A stretch of DNA of 64,000 nucleotides from positions 1 through 64,000 of the forward strand of contig CAOJRU010000002.1 in assembly GCA_948442365.1 (NCBI GenBank). Reading direction: 5' to 3'. The notes under the pieces are model-generated. The model was given only the letters and a program-made list of their open reading frames with translations, had not been told where the DNA came from and searched no databases. Below, in pieces: positions 8,746 through 18,200 of this stretch (positions are counted from its first letter, which is position 1; every line of letters starts with the position of its first letter). The DNA comes from an uncultured Clostridium sp. (GTDB taxonomy: Bacteria > Bacillota > Clostridia > TANB77 > CAG-508). The translations under genes and the position numbers were made by a program.

Positions 8746-10527
8746 TTATTTCATTTTTGCTAAACGATTAATCGTCTCTCTTAATTCTTTTTCTAATGCC
8801 TTTTTCTGGTCTTCTTCTATCTCTTCTTCTAATAATTCTAATATCTCAAACTTTCGATTTGTTAACTTGTCCTTTTCATAACCATGCATAATATCATCGA
8901 TTGCTTTTTCTATATCATCGATTTCATAATCATCTGCCATAATTTCTGTAATATGACTTTGTTCTTCTTCTCCTAGCATATCTATTATGCCATTTATATT
9001 ACTATTTCCTTTTTCAAATTCTTCATACAACTTCTGAGCAATTTTTTGATTTATTTTATCCTTGAAATCTTCTACTTGTATATTTTGTCTCAACACTTGA
9101 AAAATATTAATATCACCTGTTAATAGAATAGATATTACTGTGTTTTCGCGTTTTTTAATGGTTGGCGGAATTTCCTTTTCTTCCACTTTCTTATGCATCA
9201 TTACTGGCTTCGTTCTTTCTAACACTTTCTCACTTTTATTTCCTGCATAAGCTAACTTGTTAACTTCTGCATAAATAGCCTCTTTGGATATGTTATATTC
9301 TTTAGCAATTTTCTCAATATATATTTCTTTTTCTATATTGTTATCCACTTTAGCAATTAGTTTAGCTATTTCATTTAAAAACTTGATTTTATCATTAATA
9401 ACTTCTAGATTTAAGTTTTGCTTTAATACTTTTACTTTGAACTCAATGACAGAAAGTGCCTTTTCTACTAAATTATGAAATCTAGCATTTCCATATTTAA
9501 TGATATATTCATCTGGATCTTTTGCTCCATCCATTTGTAAAACTCTAATGTCACATCCCATATCTTGTAAAATGTCCAACGCTCTTAATTTAGCCGTAAG
9601 ACCTGCTTCATCGGAATCAAAACTTAAAATGATTTTTTCTGAACTTTTTCGAAGTAACCATCCTTGTTGCTGGGTTAATGCTGTTCCCAATGGTGCTACT
9701 ACATTGGTAATACCTCTTTGATGAAGAGATATAACATCCATATATCCTTCCACAATTAGTATTTGCTTGATATCTCCTTTTTTGGCGACATTTAGTCCAA
9801 ATAAGTTTCTTCCCTTACTGTAAACAACATTTTCAGGTGAATTGATATATTTGGGTTTGGAGTCATCTAGTACTCTTCCACCAAATGCAATTACTCTTCC
9901 TCTTGCATCACAAATGGGAAACATGAGTCTGTTTCTGTATCTATCTATGTATTGTCCTTTATCGTTTCGATTGACTAATCCCGATTCTAAAATTTCTGTT
10001 TCTTCAAATCCTTGTTTTTTTAATTCTTGATATAGTTCATCAAATTTTCCTGAAAATCCAATCTGGAATGATTCTAAAGTTTCATTGGTTAATTTTCTTG
10101 TTTTTATATATTCCTGTGCCACTTTTGACTCTGGTTTGTATAAGTTTTTGTGATAGTAATTGGCGGTAAATTCATTTACTTTATAAACTTTTGCTTTTAA
10201 TAGTTCCTTCGCTGAATCGCCATTACTTTCTAATGTTGGTAATTGTATGTTAGATCTTTCTGCTAATGTTTGTACTGCTTCTACAAAGTTAATTCCTTCT
10301 ATTTTGGTTAAAAAGGTAAATACGTTTCCTCCTACGCCACACCCAAAACAATGAAATATTTGCTTGTCTGGTGATACGGAAAAAGATGGCGATTTTTCAT
10401 TATGAAATGGACATAGCCCAAAAAAATTTCTACCACTTCTTTTTAAATGCACATATTGTGATATGATATCTACAATATCATTCGTTTGTCTTACTTCATC
10501 TATGATTTCATCACTATAACGTTGCAT
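8746..10527 (-). CDS. dnaG: DNA primase DnaG
   Basis: 593 aa. The N-terminal CHC2 zinc finger (CPFHNEKSPSF ... FHCFGCG) is followed by the catalytic core, with a TOPRIM acidic motif (VEGYMDV and SFDSDEAG), and a C-terminal helicase-interaction region of charged helices. It makes RNA primers for replication. It sits 54 bp upstream of rpoD, as in many Bacillota. No anomaly was seen. Confidence 0.97.
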   Translation of the reverse strand: MQRYSDEIIDEVRQTNDIVDIISQYVHLKRSGRNFFGLCPFHNEKSPSFSVSPDKQIFHCFGCGVGGNVFTFLTKIEGINFVEAVQTLAERSNIQLPTLESNGDSAKELLKAKVYKVNEFTANYYHKNLYKPESKVAQEYIKTRKLTNETLESFQIGFSGKFDELYQELKKQGFEETEILESGLVNRNDKGQYIDRYRNRLMFPICDARGRVIAFGGRVLDDSKPKYINSPENVVYSKGRNLFGLNVAKKGDIKQILIVEGYMDVISLHQRGITNVVAPLGTALTQQQGWLLRKSSEKIILSFDSDEAGLTAKLRALDILQDMGCDIRVLQMDGAKDPDEYIIKYGNARFHNLVEKALSVIEFKVKVLKQNLNLEVINDKIKFLNEIAKLIAKVDNNIEKEIYIEKIAKEYNISKEAIYAEVNKLAYAGNKSEKVLERTKPVMMHKKVEEKEIPPTIKKRENTVISILLTGDINIFQVLRQNIQVEDFKDKINQKIAQKLYEEFEKGNSNINGIIDMLGEEEQSHITEIMADDYEIDDIEKAIDDIMHGYEKDKLTNRKFEILELLEEEIEEDQKKALEKELRETINRLAKMK

Positions 10528-10680
10528 TTTTTCCTCTCTTTCTTTGTTTTTGTTTTGGAAAAGTACTTTGGCACTTGACGTAGAAAATCTAAATTTGTAT
10601 ATTATTCCTTAAATAATTCTACATAGTTATATTATTCGACGCATTTTACATAAATCCTTCTTATTTTTTAAAAAAATTAA

Positions 10681-10706
10681 GGGGATTGCAATGCAATCCC
10701 CTTTTT
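10681..10706 (-). terminator. Bidirectional intrinsic terminator
   Basis: A GGGGATTGCA / TGCAATCCCC palindrome is flanked by T-rich runs on both strands. It lies just downstream of the gene ending at 10727. Confidence 0.8.
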
Positions 10707-10726
10707 GCCATTTGAATAGAAGACTA

Positions 10727-11134
10727 TTATTCTGAAATCTTACATTTTTTTACATAAAACCTTACTGTATCTAAGATTCTTGGACTTAAATAAGTACTAG
10801 AATAAGAGTGGCTTTCTATTTTTTCAATATTCCACACTTCTCCTTTATACTGGAAAGTATCATTCTCTTCCACTATTCTTTTGATTTCTTCTATATATAA
10901 TGGATTAATGTCAGATTTCATTAATCTCTCCTCATCGTTAATATTCTGTCTGCAACGAAATACTTTTTCACAACAGTTTTCTTCAATCGTTCTCTCAATC
11001 ATTTCTTCAACACTTTTGGGCTTGTTCCGTTGTTTCATTTCGTCGCTTACTGCTTCTTGCAACTGATGTAATTCATTATCTTTTAAATTTCTGATTCCCG
11101 ATAATAGTTTCTTAAAATCTGCTTGGCTACTCAT
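10727..11134 (-). CDS. Unknown small protein containing the only other in-frame CGG
   Basis: 135 aa, not recognised. AAGGAGG sits well placed before the ATG at 11134 and a consensus promoter lies upstream, so expression is likely. The first 33 residues are an amphipathic helix segment. The middle has a Cys-Cys ... Cys pattern, and the C-terminus is mixed alpha/beta. Codon 36 is CGG (11027-11029). If CGG causes a +1 shift, translation would end after a 44-aa product at a TGA overlapping an in-frame ATG (ATGA), which could restart at codon 44 to give a 92-aa protein. If CGG is read as Arg, the product is one 135-aa protein. The sequence alone does not decide. Confidence 0.6.
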   Translation of the reverse strand: MSSQADFKKLLSGIRNLKDNELHQLQEAVSDEMKQRNKPKSVEEMIERTIEENCCEKVFRCRQNINDEERLMKSDINPLYIEEIKRIVEENDTFQYKGEVWNIEKIESHSYSSTYLSPRILDTVRFYVKKCKISE

Positions 11135-11167
11135 ATACTTTTTCCTCCTTATGGTTTACTGTAATAT

Positions 11168-11196
11168 AATATATAACATTTTAAAAATTATGTCAA
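11168..11196 (-). promoter_or_regulatory. Consensus promoter of the 10727-11134 gene
   Basis: TTGACA (11191-11196) and TATATT (11168-11173) are separated by 17 bp on the minus strand, 34 bp upstream of the start codon. Confidence 0.7.
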
Positions 11197-11246
11197 GTCA
11201 ACATTAAAATAGCTATAATGCTTTATGCAAATAGCATTTTTAATTC

Positions 11247-11909
11247 TTAATTATTTAATAACATCATTTTTTGATCTAATTTATTTATTATTTTAGCACA
11301 ATTCACCCATTCTTTTGATTCCTTTGAGCTTAATTTTAAATCAGATTTATATTTCACTTTATGCTCTAGGGTAGACCAAAAATCCATAGCAATGGTCCTA
11401 ATTTGAATTTCTACTTTCACATACATATTTTGGTGGGATAAAGTAACTGGTACTTCTACAATTAAATGATAACTAGAATATCCACTTTTTTTAGGATGGG
11501 TAATATAATCTTTTTCCTTTAAAATATTAACGCCTGGTAGTTTTTGAATTAAATCCTTAATGGAAAAAATGTCTTTTTTTAAAGGACATATAATTCTAAT
11601 TCCTGCAATATCATTAATATTCTCGATCATGTGTCGATACGTAAGCGGTATATCCCTCTTTTGCATTTTTTGCATAATACTTTCTGCCGTTTTGATTCTA
11701 GTATCAATATAATCCATTAATTCATAATCATAAAATATTTTAAATTCATCTTTTAAAATCTCTATTTTAGTTTCTAATTCTCTAATAGCAACGGAATAGA
11801 TAAACATTAATTTTTGGAAGGTTTCGTCTTCTATTTTTATGGCTTGATTATAATTCATAAAATTTTCTATTTTTATTAATTCATTTACTTTTTTCTTTTT
11901 TGGTTTCAT
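11247..11909 (-). CDS. Small alarmone synthetase (RelA/SpoT-domain pyrophosphokinase)
   Basis: 220 aa. A single RelA/SpoT synthetase domain is visible (DIAGIRIICP, GYSSYH, VEIQIRT, DFWSTLEHK). It lacks the HD hydrolase, TGS and ACT domains of full-length Rel, so it belongs with YjbM/YwaC-type small synthetases that make (p)ppGpp. It is transcribed alone; the following gene is separated by a promoter. Function is assigned from the domain. Confidence 0.92.
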   Translation of the reverse strand: MKPKKKKVNELIKIENFMNYNQAIKIEDETFQKLMFIYSVAIRELETKIEILKDEFKIFYDYELMDYIDTRIKTAESIMQKMQKRDIPLTYRHMIENINDIAGIRIICPLKKDIFSIKDLIQKLPGVNILKEKDYITHPKKSGYSSYHLIVEVPVTLSHQNMYVKVEIQIRTIAMDFWSTLEHKVKYKSDLKLSSKESKEWVNCAKIINKLDQKMMLLNN

Positions 11910-12051
11910 TTAACTATGTACTCCTCTCTTTTAACCTATGATGTTATCATAAGAATATAGCTCTCTATTTAATATATGCTGATATTATCGTTTTATTGTT
12001 ATCGGTTTATATTTTCTTTGTGTCTTTTTGGTGAAAAAGCAAATAAAAAAA

Positions 12052-12147
12052 CGATCCTAAGATTTTCTAACAAATGCAAATTTTAAGAAAATCTAAGGCT
12101 CGCCATAATTATCTTGTACAGAAATTTCTCCTACTAGGAGAAATTTC
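12052..12147 (-). terminator. Two hairpins after proS
   Basis: A 12-bp stem with a 15-nt loop (about 12055-12096) and a near-perfect palindrome with a one-base centre (12121-12147) occupy the gap downstream of the proS stop. The rest of 11910-12169 shows nothing recognisable. Confidence 0.5.
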
Positions 12148-12169
12148 CTACAATATAAAAAAAGGAAGA

Positions 12170-13609
12170 CTAATATTGTCTTCCCCAAACTACCATTTTA
12201 TCTGCTTTTTTACCACAACATACACAAGTATCTGACAAGTGCTCTTGTTCAAAAGGCATACATCTAGATGGCGCTCCTGTTATCTCTTTTACCTTGTCTT
12301 CACATTCTTTAGCACCACACCACATGGTTTTTACATATCCTTGATTATTGTTTAAGTTCTTTTCTAATTCCTCCATGTTATAAGCTATTGTTGTTTTCTC
12401 ATCTCTTCTTTTTTTACAAGCTTCGAACATAGATTGATGGATTTCTCTCATCAAATTTTCTAACTTAGCTTCTAATTCTGTTATTTTAATTGGCATTTTT
12501 TCTAATGTGTCACGTCTTGTTACAACTACTTCTCCTCTTTCTATTTCTTTTGGCCCCATTTCAACTCTAATTGGTACTCCTTTCATTTCCCAATCATTAA
12601 ATTTATAACCTACTGTATAGTTATCTCTAGCATCCAATTCTACTCTAAACTTTTCTGATAAAGTTGATTTTAATTTTTCTGCCGTTTCTAATACGCCCTC
12701 TTTTTGTTGTGCAATTGGTACGATTACGACTTGGATTGGTGCTACATATGGTGGTAATTTTAATCCTCTATTATCTCCATGTGCCATAATAACGGCTCCA
12801 ATTAGTCTGGTACTAATTCCCCATGATGTTTGATAAGCATATTCTTGTTCTCCATTTTTATTTTGGAATTTTACATCAAATGGTTTGGTGAAGTTTTGTC
12901 CAAAGTAGTGTGAAGTTCCTCCTTGTAAAGCTCTACCATCGTGCATTAACGTCTCTACTGTATAGGTTGCCTCTGCCCCAGCAAATTGCTCTTTTTTCGT
13001 TTTTTGTCCTTTTAATACAGGAATCGCTAATAAATTTTCAATGACATCTGCGTACACATCTAACATGGCTAATGTGAATTTTTGTGCTTCTTCCGCTGTT
13101 TCATGAATGGTATGCCCTTCTTGCCATAAAAATTCTCTGGAACGCAAAAATGGTCTGGTTTCTTTTTCCCATCTTAAAACACTACACCATTGGTTATATA
13201 AAAATGGTAAATCTCGCCATGAACTTAACCATTTTGAATACATCGTTGAAAAAATAGTTTCAGAAGTTGGTCTTACACATAGTCTTTCTTCTAGTTCTTC
13301 TCCTCCACCCATCGTAACCCATGCTACTTCTGGTGCAAACCCTTCTACATGGTCTTTTTCTTTATTTAATAGATTTTCTGGAATAAGAACTGGCATAGAT
13401 ACATTTTTTACGCCATGTTCTTTAAATTTCTTATCGGCATAATTTTGTATATGTTCCCAAATTTCATACCCATATGGTCGAATGGAAATAAATCCTTTAA
13501 CAGTTGTATAATCTGCTAATTCTGCTTTTAATACGATGTCTGTGTACCATTGTGCAAAATCTTCATCAATATTGGTTATATCTTTTACAAATTCCTTTTT
13601 ATTACTCAT
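12170..13609 (-). CDS. proS: Prolyl-tRNA synthetase, short archaeal/eukaryote-like type
   Basis: 479 aa, charging tRNA-Pro with proline. The class II motifs are present (RPTSETIF; motif 2 with [22 protein letters not shown]). The C-terminal zinc-like domain has four Cys (WCGAKEC ... CVCC) and ends in an aromatic/Tyr tail, typical of ProS type 3. The editing insertion of the long bacterial form is absent. It is 39 bp downstream of scpB on the same strand, so the two may share a transcript. No T-box leader is possible in that gap. Confidence 0.96.
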   Translation of the reverse strand: MSNKKEFVKDITNIDEDFAQWYTDIVLKAELADYTTVKGFISIRPYGYEIWEHIQNYADKKFKEHGVKNVSMPVLIPENLLNKEKDHVEGFAPEVAWVTMGGGEELEERLCVRPTSETIFSTMYSKWLSSWRDLPFLYNQWCSVLRWEKETRPFLRSREFLWQEGHTIHETAEEAQKFTLAMLDVYADVIENLLAIPVLKGQKTKKEQFAGAEATYTVETLMHDGRALQGGTSHYFGQNFTKPFDVKFQNKNGEQEYAYQTSWGISTRLIGAVIMAHGDNRGLKLPPYVAPIQVVIVPIAQQKEGVLETAEKLKSTLSEKFRVELDARDNYTVGYKFNDWEMKGVPIRVEMGPKEIERGEVVVTRRDTLEKMPIKITELEAKLENLMREIHQSMFEACKKRRDEKTTIAYNMEELEKNLNNNQGYVKTMWCGAKECEDKVKEITGAPSRCMPFEQEHLSDTCVCCGKKADKMVVWGRQY

Positions 13610-13648
13610 TTTAATCTTCTCCCATTTCTTATTATTTTTATATAAAAT

Positions 13649-14275
13649 TTATACCTCATTTACTTCTTCCCTTTCGGGCATGGGAGCCTCCGTTTTTCCT
13701 TCTTCTTTTTCTTCGTCTTCTTCTACTAATTCATCTATTACAATTTGTTTATTTTCATCTAATTTATATCTTGGTAATTCTGGTAAATCTTCTAACGAAG
13801 CATATCCAAACATCCTTAAAAAATCATTGGTTGTTTGATATGACATTGGTTTACCTGGTAAATCAATTTTTCCACTTTCTTCGATTAATCCATATTCTAA
13901 TAATTTATACACGCAAGCATCCGCTGATACGCCACGAATGGCTTCTATTTCTGCTCTACTGATTTTAGGATTATAGGCAATAATTGCCAAAGTTTCTAAA
14001 GCGGCACTCGACAAATTGGGCTTATTCCTTTTATCTAACACAGGATAGATAAAATCATGTAAGTCTTTTTTGGTACATAATTGATAATTGTTATTTATTT
14101 TTATAATTTCAATCCCTCTTGCTTCTTGCTGATATTCTTCTTGCATCTTCCCTATGATATTTTCAATATCTTCTTCCGGAATTTCTAAACTTAAAATTAA
14201 TTCTTTCTGTGATACTGGTCTTCCAGCAGCAAAAAGGATGGCTTCTAAAATTGATTTTATTTTATTGATTTCCAT
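13649..14275 (-). CDS. scpB: Segregation and condensation protein B
   Basis: 208 aa, the ScpB kleisin-partner subunit of the SMC condensin complex. It has paired winged-helix domains (AILFAAGRPVSQKE; SSAALETLAIIAYNPKISRAEIEAIRG; DACVYKLLEYGLIEE) and an acidic C-terminal tail. scpA, usually adjacent upstream, is not here; the upstream DNA is a palindromic element, which may mark a break in synteny. Confidence 0.94.
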   Translation of the reverse strand: MEINKIKSILEAILFAAGRPVSQKELILSLEIPEEDIENIIGKMQEEYQQEARGIEIIKINNNYQLCTKKDLHDFIYPVLDKRNKPNLSSAALETLAIIAYNPKISRAEIEAIRGVSADACVYKLLEYGLIEESGKIDLPGKPMSYQTTNDFLRMFGYASLEDLPELPRYKLDENKQIVIDELVEEDEEKEEGKTEAPMPEREEVNEV

Positions 14276-14402
14276 TTTTTTCTCTTTCTCTACTTTATTA
14301 TTTTATATTATTTAGTTTATTAATTATACTGTATATTATGCCATGAAATGCTTATTCTGTCAACATTTTTTATTTCTAAGTCTACGTTTTCTACATAAGG
14401 TT

Positions 14403-14611
14403 AGCTTCCACCTGTTGGCATAAAATATGGTTATTTTTCATAAATTCTTCGGCTTCCTTCATAATTCAAGGAATTCTAATATAATTTTACGGGTCCTTTC
14501 CAAGACAAGCTTGAACTCTTACCGTAAAATTATAAAGAATTCCTAATCTTATTCTGGTCGCATTCATCATTTATTCAAAATAACCATATTTTATGCCAAC
14601 AGGTGGAAGCT
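14403..14611. repeat. Palindromic non-coding element B
   Basis: Outer inverted arms of about 34 bp (14403-14436 and 14577-14611) enclose a 139-bp core that is roughly 90% identical to the core at 45352-45491. The core has its own inner inverted repeat around TTTTACGG / CCGTAAAA. The outer arms are unrelated to those of the other copies. The element lies between divergent scpB and the 61-aa gene. Confidence 0.75.
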
Positions 14612-14650
14612 GACTTTTGCGAAAAGACCAAAACTTGAATTTTTATTTAC

Positions 14651-14679
14651 TTGCACTTTTAAATAGAATATGATACTAT
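14651..14679 (+). promoter_or_regulatory. Promoter of the 61-aa gene
   Basis: TTGCAC (14651-14656) and TACTAT (14674-14679) are separated by 17 bp and lie about 30 bp upstream of the GGGAGG ribosome-binding site. Confidence 0.6.
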
Positions 14680-14711
14680 GTATAAAATTGAAAATAAAGG
14701 GAGGAACTCTT

Positions 14712-14897
14712 ATGGGCGAAAAAAAGAATTTAGAAGTAGTTTCTGGTGATGGTTCTGATTTAAACATCTCACCAGTATATGACCACTTAAACGCCGCAAA
14801 GCCTAAATCTGCTAAAGAAAAACCAACCTGTATTGTCATTCCTAAAGAAAACAAAAAAGTCTCAAAAAAAACAGAAGATAAAGAAGAAAAAAAGTAG
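14712..14897 (+). CDS. Conserved-looking small hydrophilic protein
   Basis: 61 aa starting at ATG 14712 after GGGAGGAAC; an upstream in-frame ATG at 14670 lacks a ribosome-binding site. The N-terminal half carries a patterned motif (VVSGDGSDLNISPVYDHL), while the C-terminal third is Lys/Glu-rich and probably disordered. It resembles short hypothetical proteins seen in Clostridia. It has its own promoter and terminator. No function can be assigned. Confidence 0.7.
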   Translation: MGEKKNLEVVSGDGSDLNISPVYDHLNAAKPKSAKEKPTCIVIPKENKKVSKKTEDKEEKK

Positions 14898-14924
14898 TAA
14901 TCCTTTGTGTTTACTACTTTTTAA
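14892..14924 (+). terminator. Terminator after the 61-aa gene
   Basis: An AGTAGTAA / TTTACTACT stem with a short loop followed by a T run overlaps the stop codon region. It may also serve the rubredoxin operon coming from the other side. Confidence 0.7.
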
Positions 14925-14971
14925 TATCAATTGTATGATCTTTCTACATAAATTTATCTTATTGTCTTAAT

Positions 14972-15109
14972 TTATTCTTCTACCTTTTCAAATAAATCTT
15001 TGCTAACGCCGCATAAAGGGCATGTCCAATCATCTGGTAAATCTTCAAACTTCACGCTTTCTTTTTCATCATCATAAATATAACCACATACTGTACACTT
15101 ATATTTCAT
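14972..15109 (-). CDS. Rubredoxin
   Basis: A 45-aa one-iron electron carrier with two CxxC knuckles (YKCTVCGY and WTCPLCG) spaced as in rubredoxins. AGGAGGTGAATAGT precedes the ATG at 15109. It lies just after the flavodiiron protein gene (12 bp gap) and is its likely electron donor. It is shorter than the usual 52-54 aa because one loop is trimmed. Confidence 0.95.
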   Translation of the reverse strand: MKYKCTVCGYIYDDEKESVKFEDLPDDWTCPLCGVSKDLFEKVEE

Positions 15110-15121
15110 ACTATTCACCTC

Positions 15122-16294
15122 CTATATCATACTTTCTGCTAATTTTTTCATTTGTTCTATGTTTTCTTGTTTCATAGTTGACTGAATTGTAATAGATGGT
15201 TCTACAATTGTAATATCTTTCATTTCTTGTAACATATTTTTTATTGTTTTTCCTGCAGATGGTGCCCAAGAACCATTTTCCATAATTCCTATTTTTCTAT
15301 TTTGATAATTTCTTTCTTTTAATTTGTGTAAAAACTGTTGCATTGGTACAAATACTCCCGCATTATAACTAGAAGCTGCTAAAATTATTTTGTCATAACG
15401 AAAAGCATCTTCTACTACTTCTGCCATATCTTCTCTTACTAAATCAGATAAAACCACTTTTTTAGCTCCCTTTTCTTCTAAAATCTCTTTTAGCTTTTGG
15501 GCTGCTAGCAAAGTATTTCCATAAATAGATGCACATGCTATCAATACACCATCATCTTCTGGTTGATAACTACTCCATATGTTATATTTTTCGATGTAAT
15601 GATTTAAGTTTTCTTTTAAAATGGGACCATGTAATGGACAAATCATTTTAATATCTAAAGTAGCCACTTTTTTTAATAAAGCTTGAACTTGTGCTCCGTA
15701 TTTTCCTACAATTCCAAAATAATATCTACGAGCTTCACAATCCCAATCTTCTTGTGTATCTAGTGTTCCAAATTTTCCAAATCCATCTGCTGTAAATAAT
15801 ATTTTTTCTGCTTGTTCATAAGTTACCATGACTTCTGGCCAATGTACCATAGGTGCCATAAAGAATTGTAAGGTATGCTTTCCAATATTTAAAGTATCTC
15901 CTTCTTTTACTACTATTTTCTTGTCTGCTAAATCCATATCAAAAAAGTTAGGTAACATCGTAAATGTCATGGCATTTCCTATAATTTTCATGTCTGGATA
16001 CTTTTGGACTAACAATCCAATGTTATAGGCATGGTCTGGTTCTAAATGCGATACTATTAGATAATCTACGGTTTCTCCGTTTAATGCTTTTTCTAAGTTC
16101 TCTAGCCATACCTTAGTAACATTTTTATCAATGGTATCAAATACTACGTTTTTGTCATCTTTGATTAAATAAGAATTATATGCCATTCCATTTGGTACTT
16201 CATATTGTCCCTCAAATAATCGAATGTCTTTATCATCTGCTCCAATATAAATAATATCCTCTGTTACGGTTGTATCTTTCATTTCTTGCTCCAT
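15122..16294 (-). CDS. Flavodiiron protein (FprA-like NO/O2 reductase)
   Basis: 390 aa. The N-terminal metallo-beta-lactamase domain carries the diiron motif HLEPDH and later His ligands (VHWPEV, HGP). The C-terminal flavodoxin domain follows (IACASIYGNT FMN loop). Such proteins reduce O2 and/or NO, protecting anaerobes. The gene pairs with the downstream rubredoxin. The start at 16294 follows AGGAAGAG. Confidence 0.94.
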   Translation of the reverse strand: MEQEMKDTTVTEDIIYIGADDKDIRLFEGQYEVPNGMAYNSYLIKDDKNVVFDTIDKNVTKVWLENLEKALNGETVDYLIVSHLEPDHAYNIGLLVQKYPDMKIIGNAMTFTMLPNFFDMDLADKKIVVKEGDTLNIGKHTLQFFMAPMVHWPEVMVTYEQAEKILFTADGFGKFGTLDTQEDWDCEARRYYFGIVGKYGAQVQALLKKVATLDIKMICPLHGPILKENLNHYIEKYNIWSSYQPEDDGVLIACASIYGNTLLAAQKLKEILEEKGAKKVVLSDLVREDMAEVVEDAFRYDKIILAASSYNAGVFVPMQQFLHKLKERNYQNRKIGIMENGSWAPSAGKTIKNMLQEMKDITIVEPSITIQSTMKQENIEQMKKLAESMI

Positions 16295-16316
16295 TCCTCT
16301 CTTCCTAAGATAAAGT

Positions 16317-16360
16317 AAGTTTGAAAAATAACTATTGGTTCTTCATTATTTTTCAAACTT
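16317..16360 (-). terminator. Intrinsic terminator, long AT stem
   Basis: AAGTTTGAAAAATAA and its inverted copy form a 15-bp stem downstream of the gene ending at 16394 and upstream of fprA. Confidence 0.7.
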
Positions 16361-16393
16361 ATTTCTTTGTATTTAAGTATTCCTAATTTTTTC

Positions 16394-17107
16394 CTATAAT
16401 ATTCTTAATTTTGTTAAAAACCCATTATATTGTATTACTAAACTGTTTGAATTAAATAAAACTTGCTCTCCTTCTATTTCCCATTTCCCTTTGTTTTCTG
16501 TTAAGAAATTAAGTACCTCTTCTTCAATTTGTAACATAGAAATCACTTTGTCAATGGATGTTTCAAATTCCTTTTTTTCTGCGTCTGACATTTCAATGTC
16601 TTCTGAAAGTAATTGTTGATATAATTCAATACAATATCCATCTGTTGTTTCTGCTTCTATGTAAGAATTGATTTTACCTTCTTCGATATAACCTAACATT
16701 TCTGTTTTACCTTGTTCTAATTTTTGTTTTGTTTCACTGATGTATTTCTTAGATTCTACAAATTCTGGTCCATCTTCTGCATAGTTGCTGGCTGTTAAAA
16801 GTTGTGCCATTTTTTCGTCTTCTAACATGGATTTTATTTCAAAAGCTTTGCCAAATAAATCAGATGCATAGTTTTTAGCTGCTTTTTCTACTTTTGCATA
16901 TTTACCACTTGATACAATGGTTCTTGTTTTTTCGTTTAATTGTTCCATGTTAAAGTTGCCGGATTTTGTTATTTCTTCTATTTCTGCAAATGTTTCTAAT
17001 ATTTTAGCTTTTTGTTTCGTATCATTTACAAATAAATATCCTCCTGCTAACACTGCTACTAATACAATGACTGCTATAATAATTCCAATGATTAACCCTT
17101 TTTTCAT
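16394..17107 (-). CDS. Membrane-anchored protein of unknown function
   Basis: 237 aa. One N-terminal membrane helix (residues 4-27, Ile/Val/Leu-rich with GG) is followed by a soluble, mainly helical region rich in Glu and Lys with likely coiled coils. The C-terminus has a short beta-like stretch. No catalytic motif is evident and I do not recognise the family. It is probably anchored with the bulk outside, and is transcribed divergently from porCDAB. Confidence 0.75.
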   Translation of the reverse strand: MKKGLIIGIIIAVIVLVAVLAGGYLFVNDTKQKAKILETFAEIEEITKSGNFNMEQLNEKTRTIVSSGKYAKVEKAAKNYASDLFGKAFEIKSMLEDEKMAQLLTASNYAEDGPEFVESKKYISETKQKLEQGKTEMLGYIEEGKINSYIEAETTDGYCIELYQQLLSEDIEMSDAEKKEFETSIDKVISMLQIEEEVLNFLTENKGKWEIEGEQVLFNSNSLVIQYNGFLTKLRIL

Positions 17108-17237
17108 TTTGATTTCCCCTTTCTTTTTTATTTCTTTATTATTATATCAAAAATATTGGATTTGTAAAGGTTTGTTTGCTTTAAATTTGTATTTTTTTAT
17201 TGAATTATGAATCCTTGTTCAAATCGACCGTTTTTTC

Positions 17238-17266
17238 TTGACATCGACAATAATTAGGCATATACT
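17238..17266 (+). promoter_or_regulatory. Strong promoter of porCDAB
   Basis: TTGACA (17238-17243), a 17-bp spacer and TATACT (17261-17266) lie 38 bp before the ATG, which is preceded by AAAGGAGG. Confidence 0.8.
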
Positions 17267-17303
17267 AAAGCCATAAAATCGAAATAAAAGGAGGCTAATA
17301 AAC

Positions 17304-17882
17304 ATGGACAACTTAATAGAAATCAGATGGCATGGTAGAGGTGGTCAAGGTGCCAAAACAGCATCTTTATTACTGGCCGATGCAGCCTTTAATACTGGAA
17401 AATACATTCAAGGTTTTCCAGAATATGGACCAGAAAGAATGGGAGCACCAATCACAGCTTACAATCGCATTAGCAGTAACCCTATCACCATTCATAGTAA
17501 CATTTATGAACCAGACTATGTTGTTGTTGTTGACGATACCCTATTAGAATCTGTTGATGTAACAGCAGGATTAAAAGAAACTGGAGCTATTGTTATTAAT
17601 ACAACCAAATCCGAAGATTACTTAAAAACAGCATTAAAAGGATACAAAGGAGCCATCTATACAATAGATGCTCGAAAAATATCCGAAGAAGCTTTAGGAA
17701 GATATTTTCCAAATACACCAATGCTTGCTGCCATTGTAAAGGTAAGTGGCGTTATGACTGACGAAGCTTTATTAGAAGATATGAAAGGCTCATTTAAGCA
17801 TAAATTCGCCAAAAAGCCAGAAGTCATTGACGGCAATATGAAAGCCTTAGAATTAGCATTAAAGGAGGTAAAAAAGATATGA
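17304..17882 (+). CDS. porC: Pyruvate:ferredoxin oxidoreductase gamma subunit
   Basis: 192 aa. The gamma domain of 2-oxoacid:acceptor oxidoreductases is recognised by HGRGGQGAKTA near the N-terminus and the PEYGPERMGAP segment. It is the first gene of a gamma-delta-alpha-beta operon, the order of four-subunit pyruvate oxidoreductases. Its stop overlaps the delta start by 4 bp. Substrate (pyruvate rather than branched 2-oxoacids) is inferred from gene order. Confidence 0.9.
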   Translation: MDNLIEIRWHGRGGQGAKTASLLLADAAFNTGKYIQGFPEYGPERMGAPITAYNRISSNPITIHSNIYEPDYVVVVDDTLLESVDVTAGLKETGAIVINTTKSEDYLKTALKGYKGAIYTIDARKISEEALGRYFPNTPMLAAIVKVSGVMTDEALLEDMKGSFKHKFAKKPEVIDGNMKALELALKEVKKI

Positions 17883-18172
17883 CAGAAATTAATAATAATA
17901 CACCTATGGAGAAACTAACGCCAGGTGGTGATATTTACACTTCTGGAAATGCAAAAGAATTTAAAACAGGAGATTGGAGAAGTATTCGCCCTGTTTTCTT
18001 AAGCGATAAATGTAAACAATGTGGGCTTTGTTTTCCTGTTTGCCCAGAAGATGCCATTCCTGTTAACAAAGAAATGTTAAGAGAAAATTTCAATTACGAT
18101 TATTGCAAAGGATGTGGCGTTTGTGCCAAAGTTTGTCCTTTTAATGCAATTGAAATGAAAGAAGAAGGATAA
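17879..18172 (+). CDS. porD: Pyruvate:ferredoxin oxidoreductase delta subunit (2[4Fe-4S])
   Basis: 97 aa. Two ferredoxin-type clusters are ligated by CKQCGLCFPVCP and CKGCGVCAKVCP. The subunit passes electrons from the TPP-containing core to external ferredoxin. It is translationally coupled to porC through a 4-bp overlap. Confidence 0.94.
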   Translation: MTEINNNTPMEKLTPGGDIYTSGNAKEFKTGDWRSIRPVFLSDKCKQCGLCFPVCPEDAIPVNKEMLRENFNYDYCKGCGVCAKVCPFNAIEMKEEG

Positions 18173-18200
18173 ATTTGAAAAAGAAGAAAGGAGATTTAAA

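Noticed and set aside
8250..8881. Long Phe/Ser/Leu-rich ORFs on the plus strand opposite rpoD
   Set aside because: They are the antisense reading of the Lys/Glu-rich rpoD N-terminus, with no ribosome-binding site and low-complexity composition.
11910..12169. tRNA or riboswitch in intergenic gaps, here and elsewhere
   Set aside because: I looked for cloverleaf ends, T-box and TPP motifs in all gaps over 100 bp and found only hairpins.
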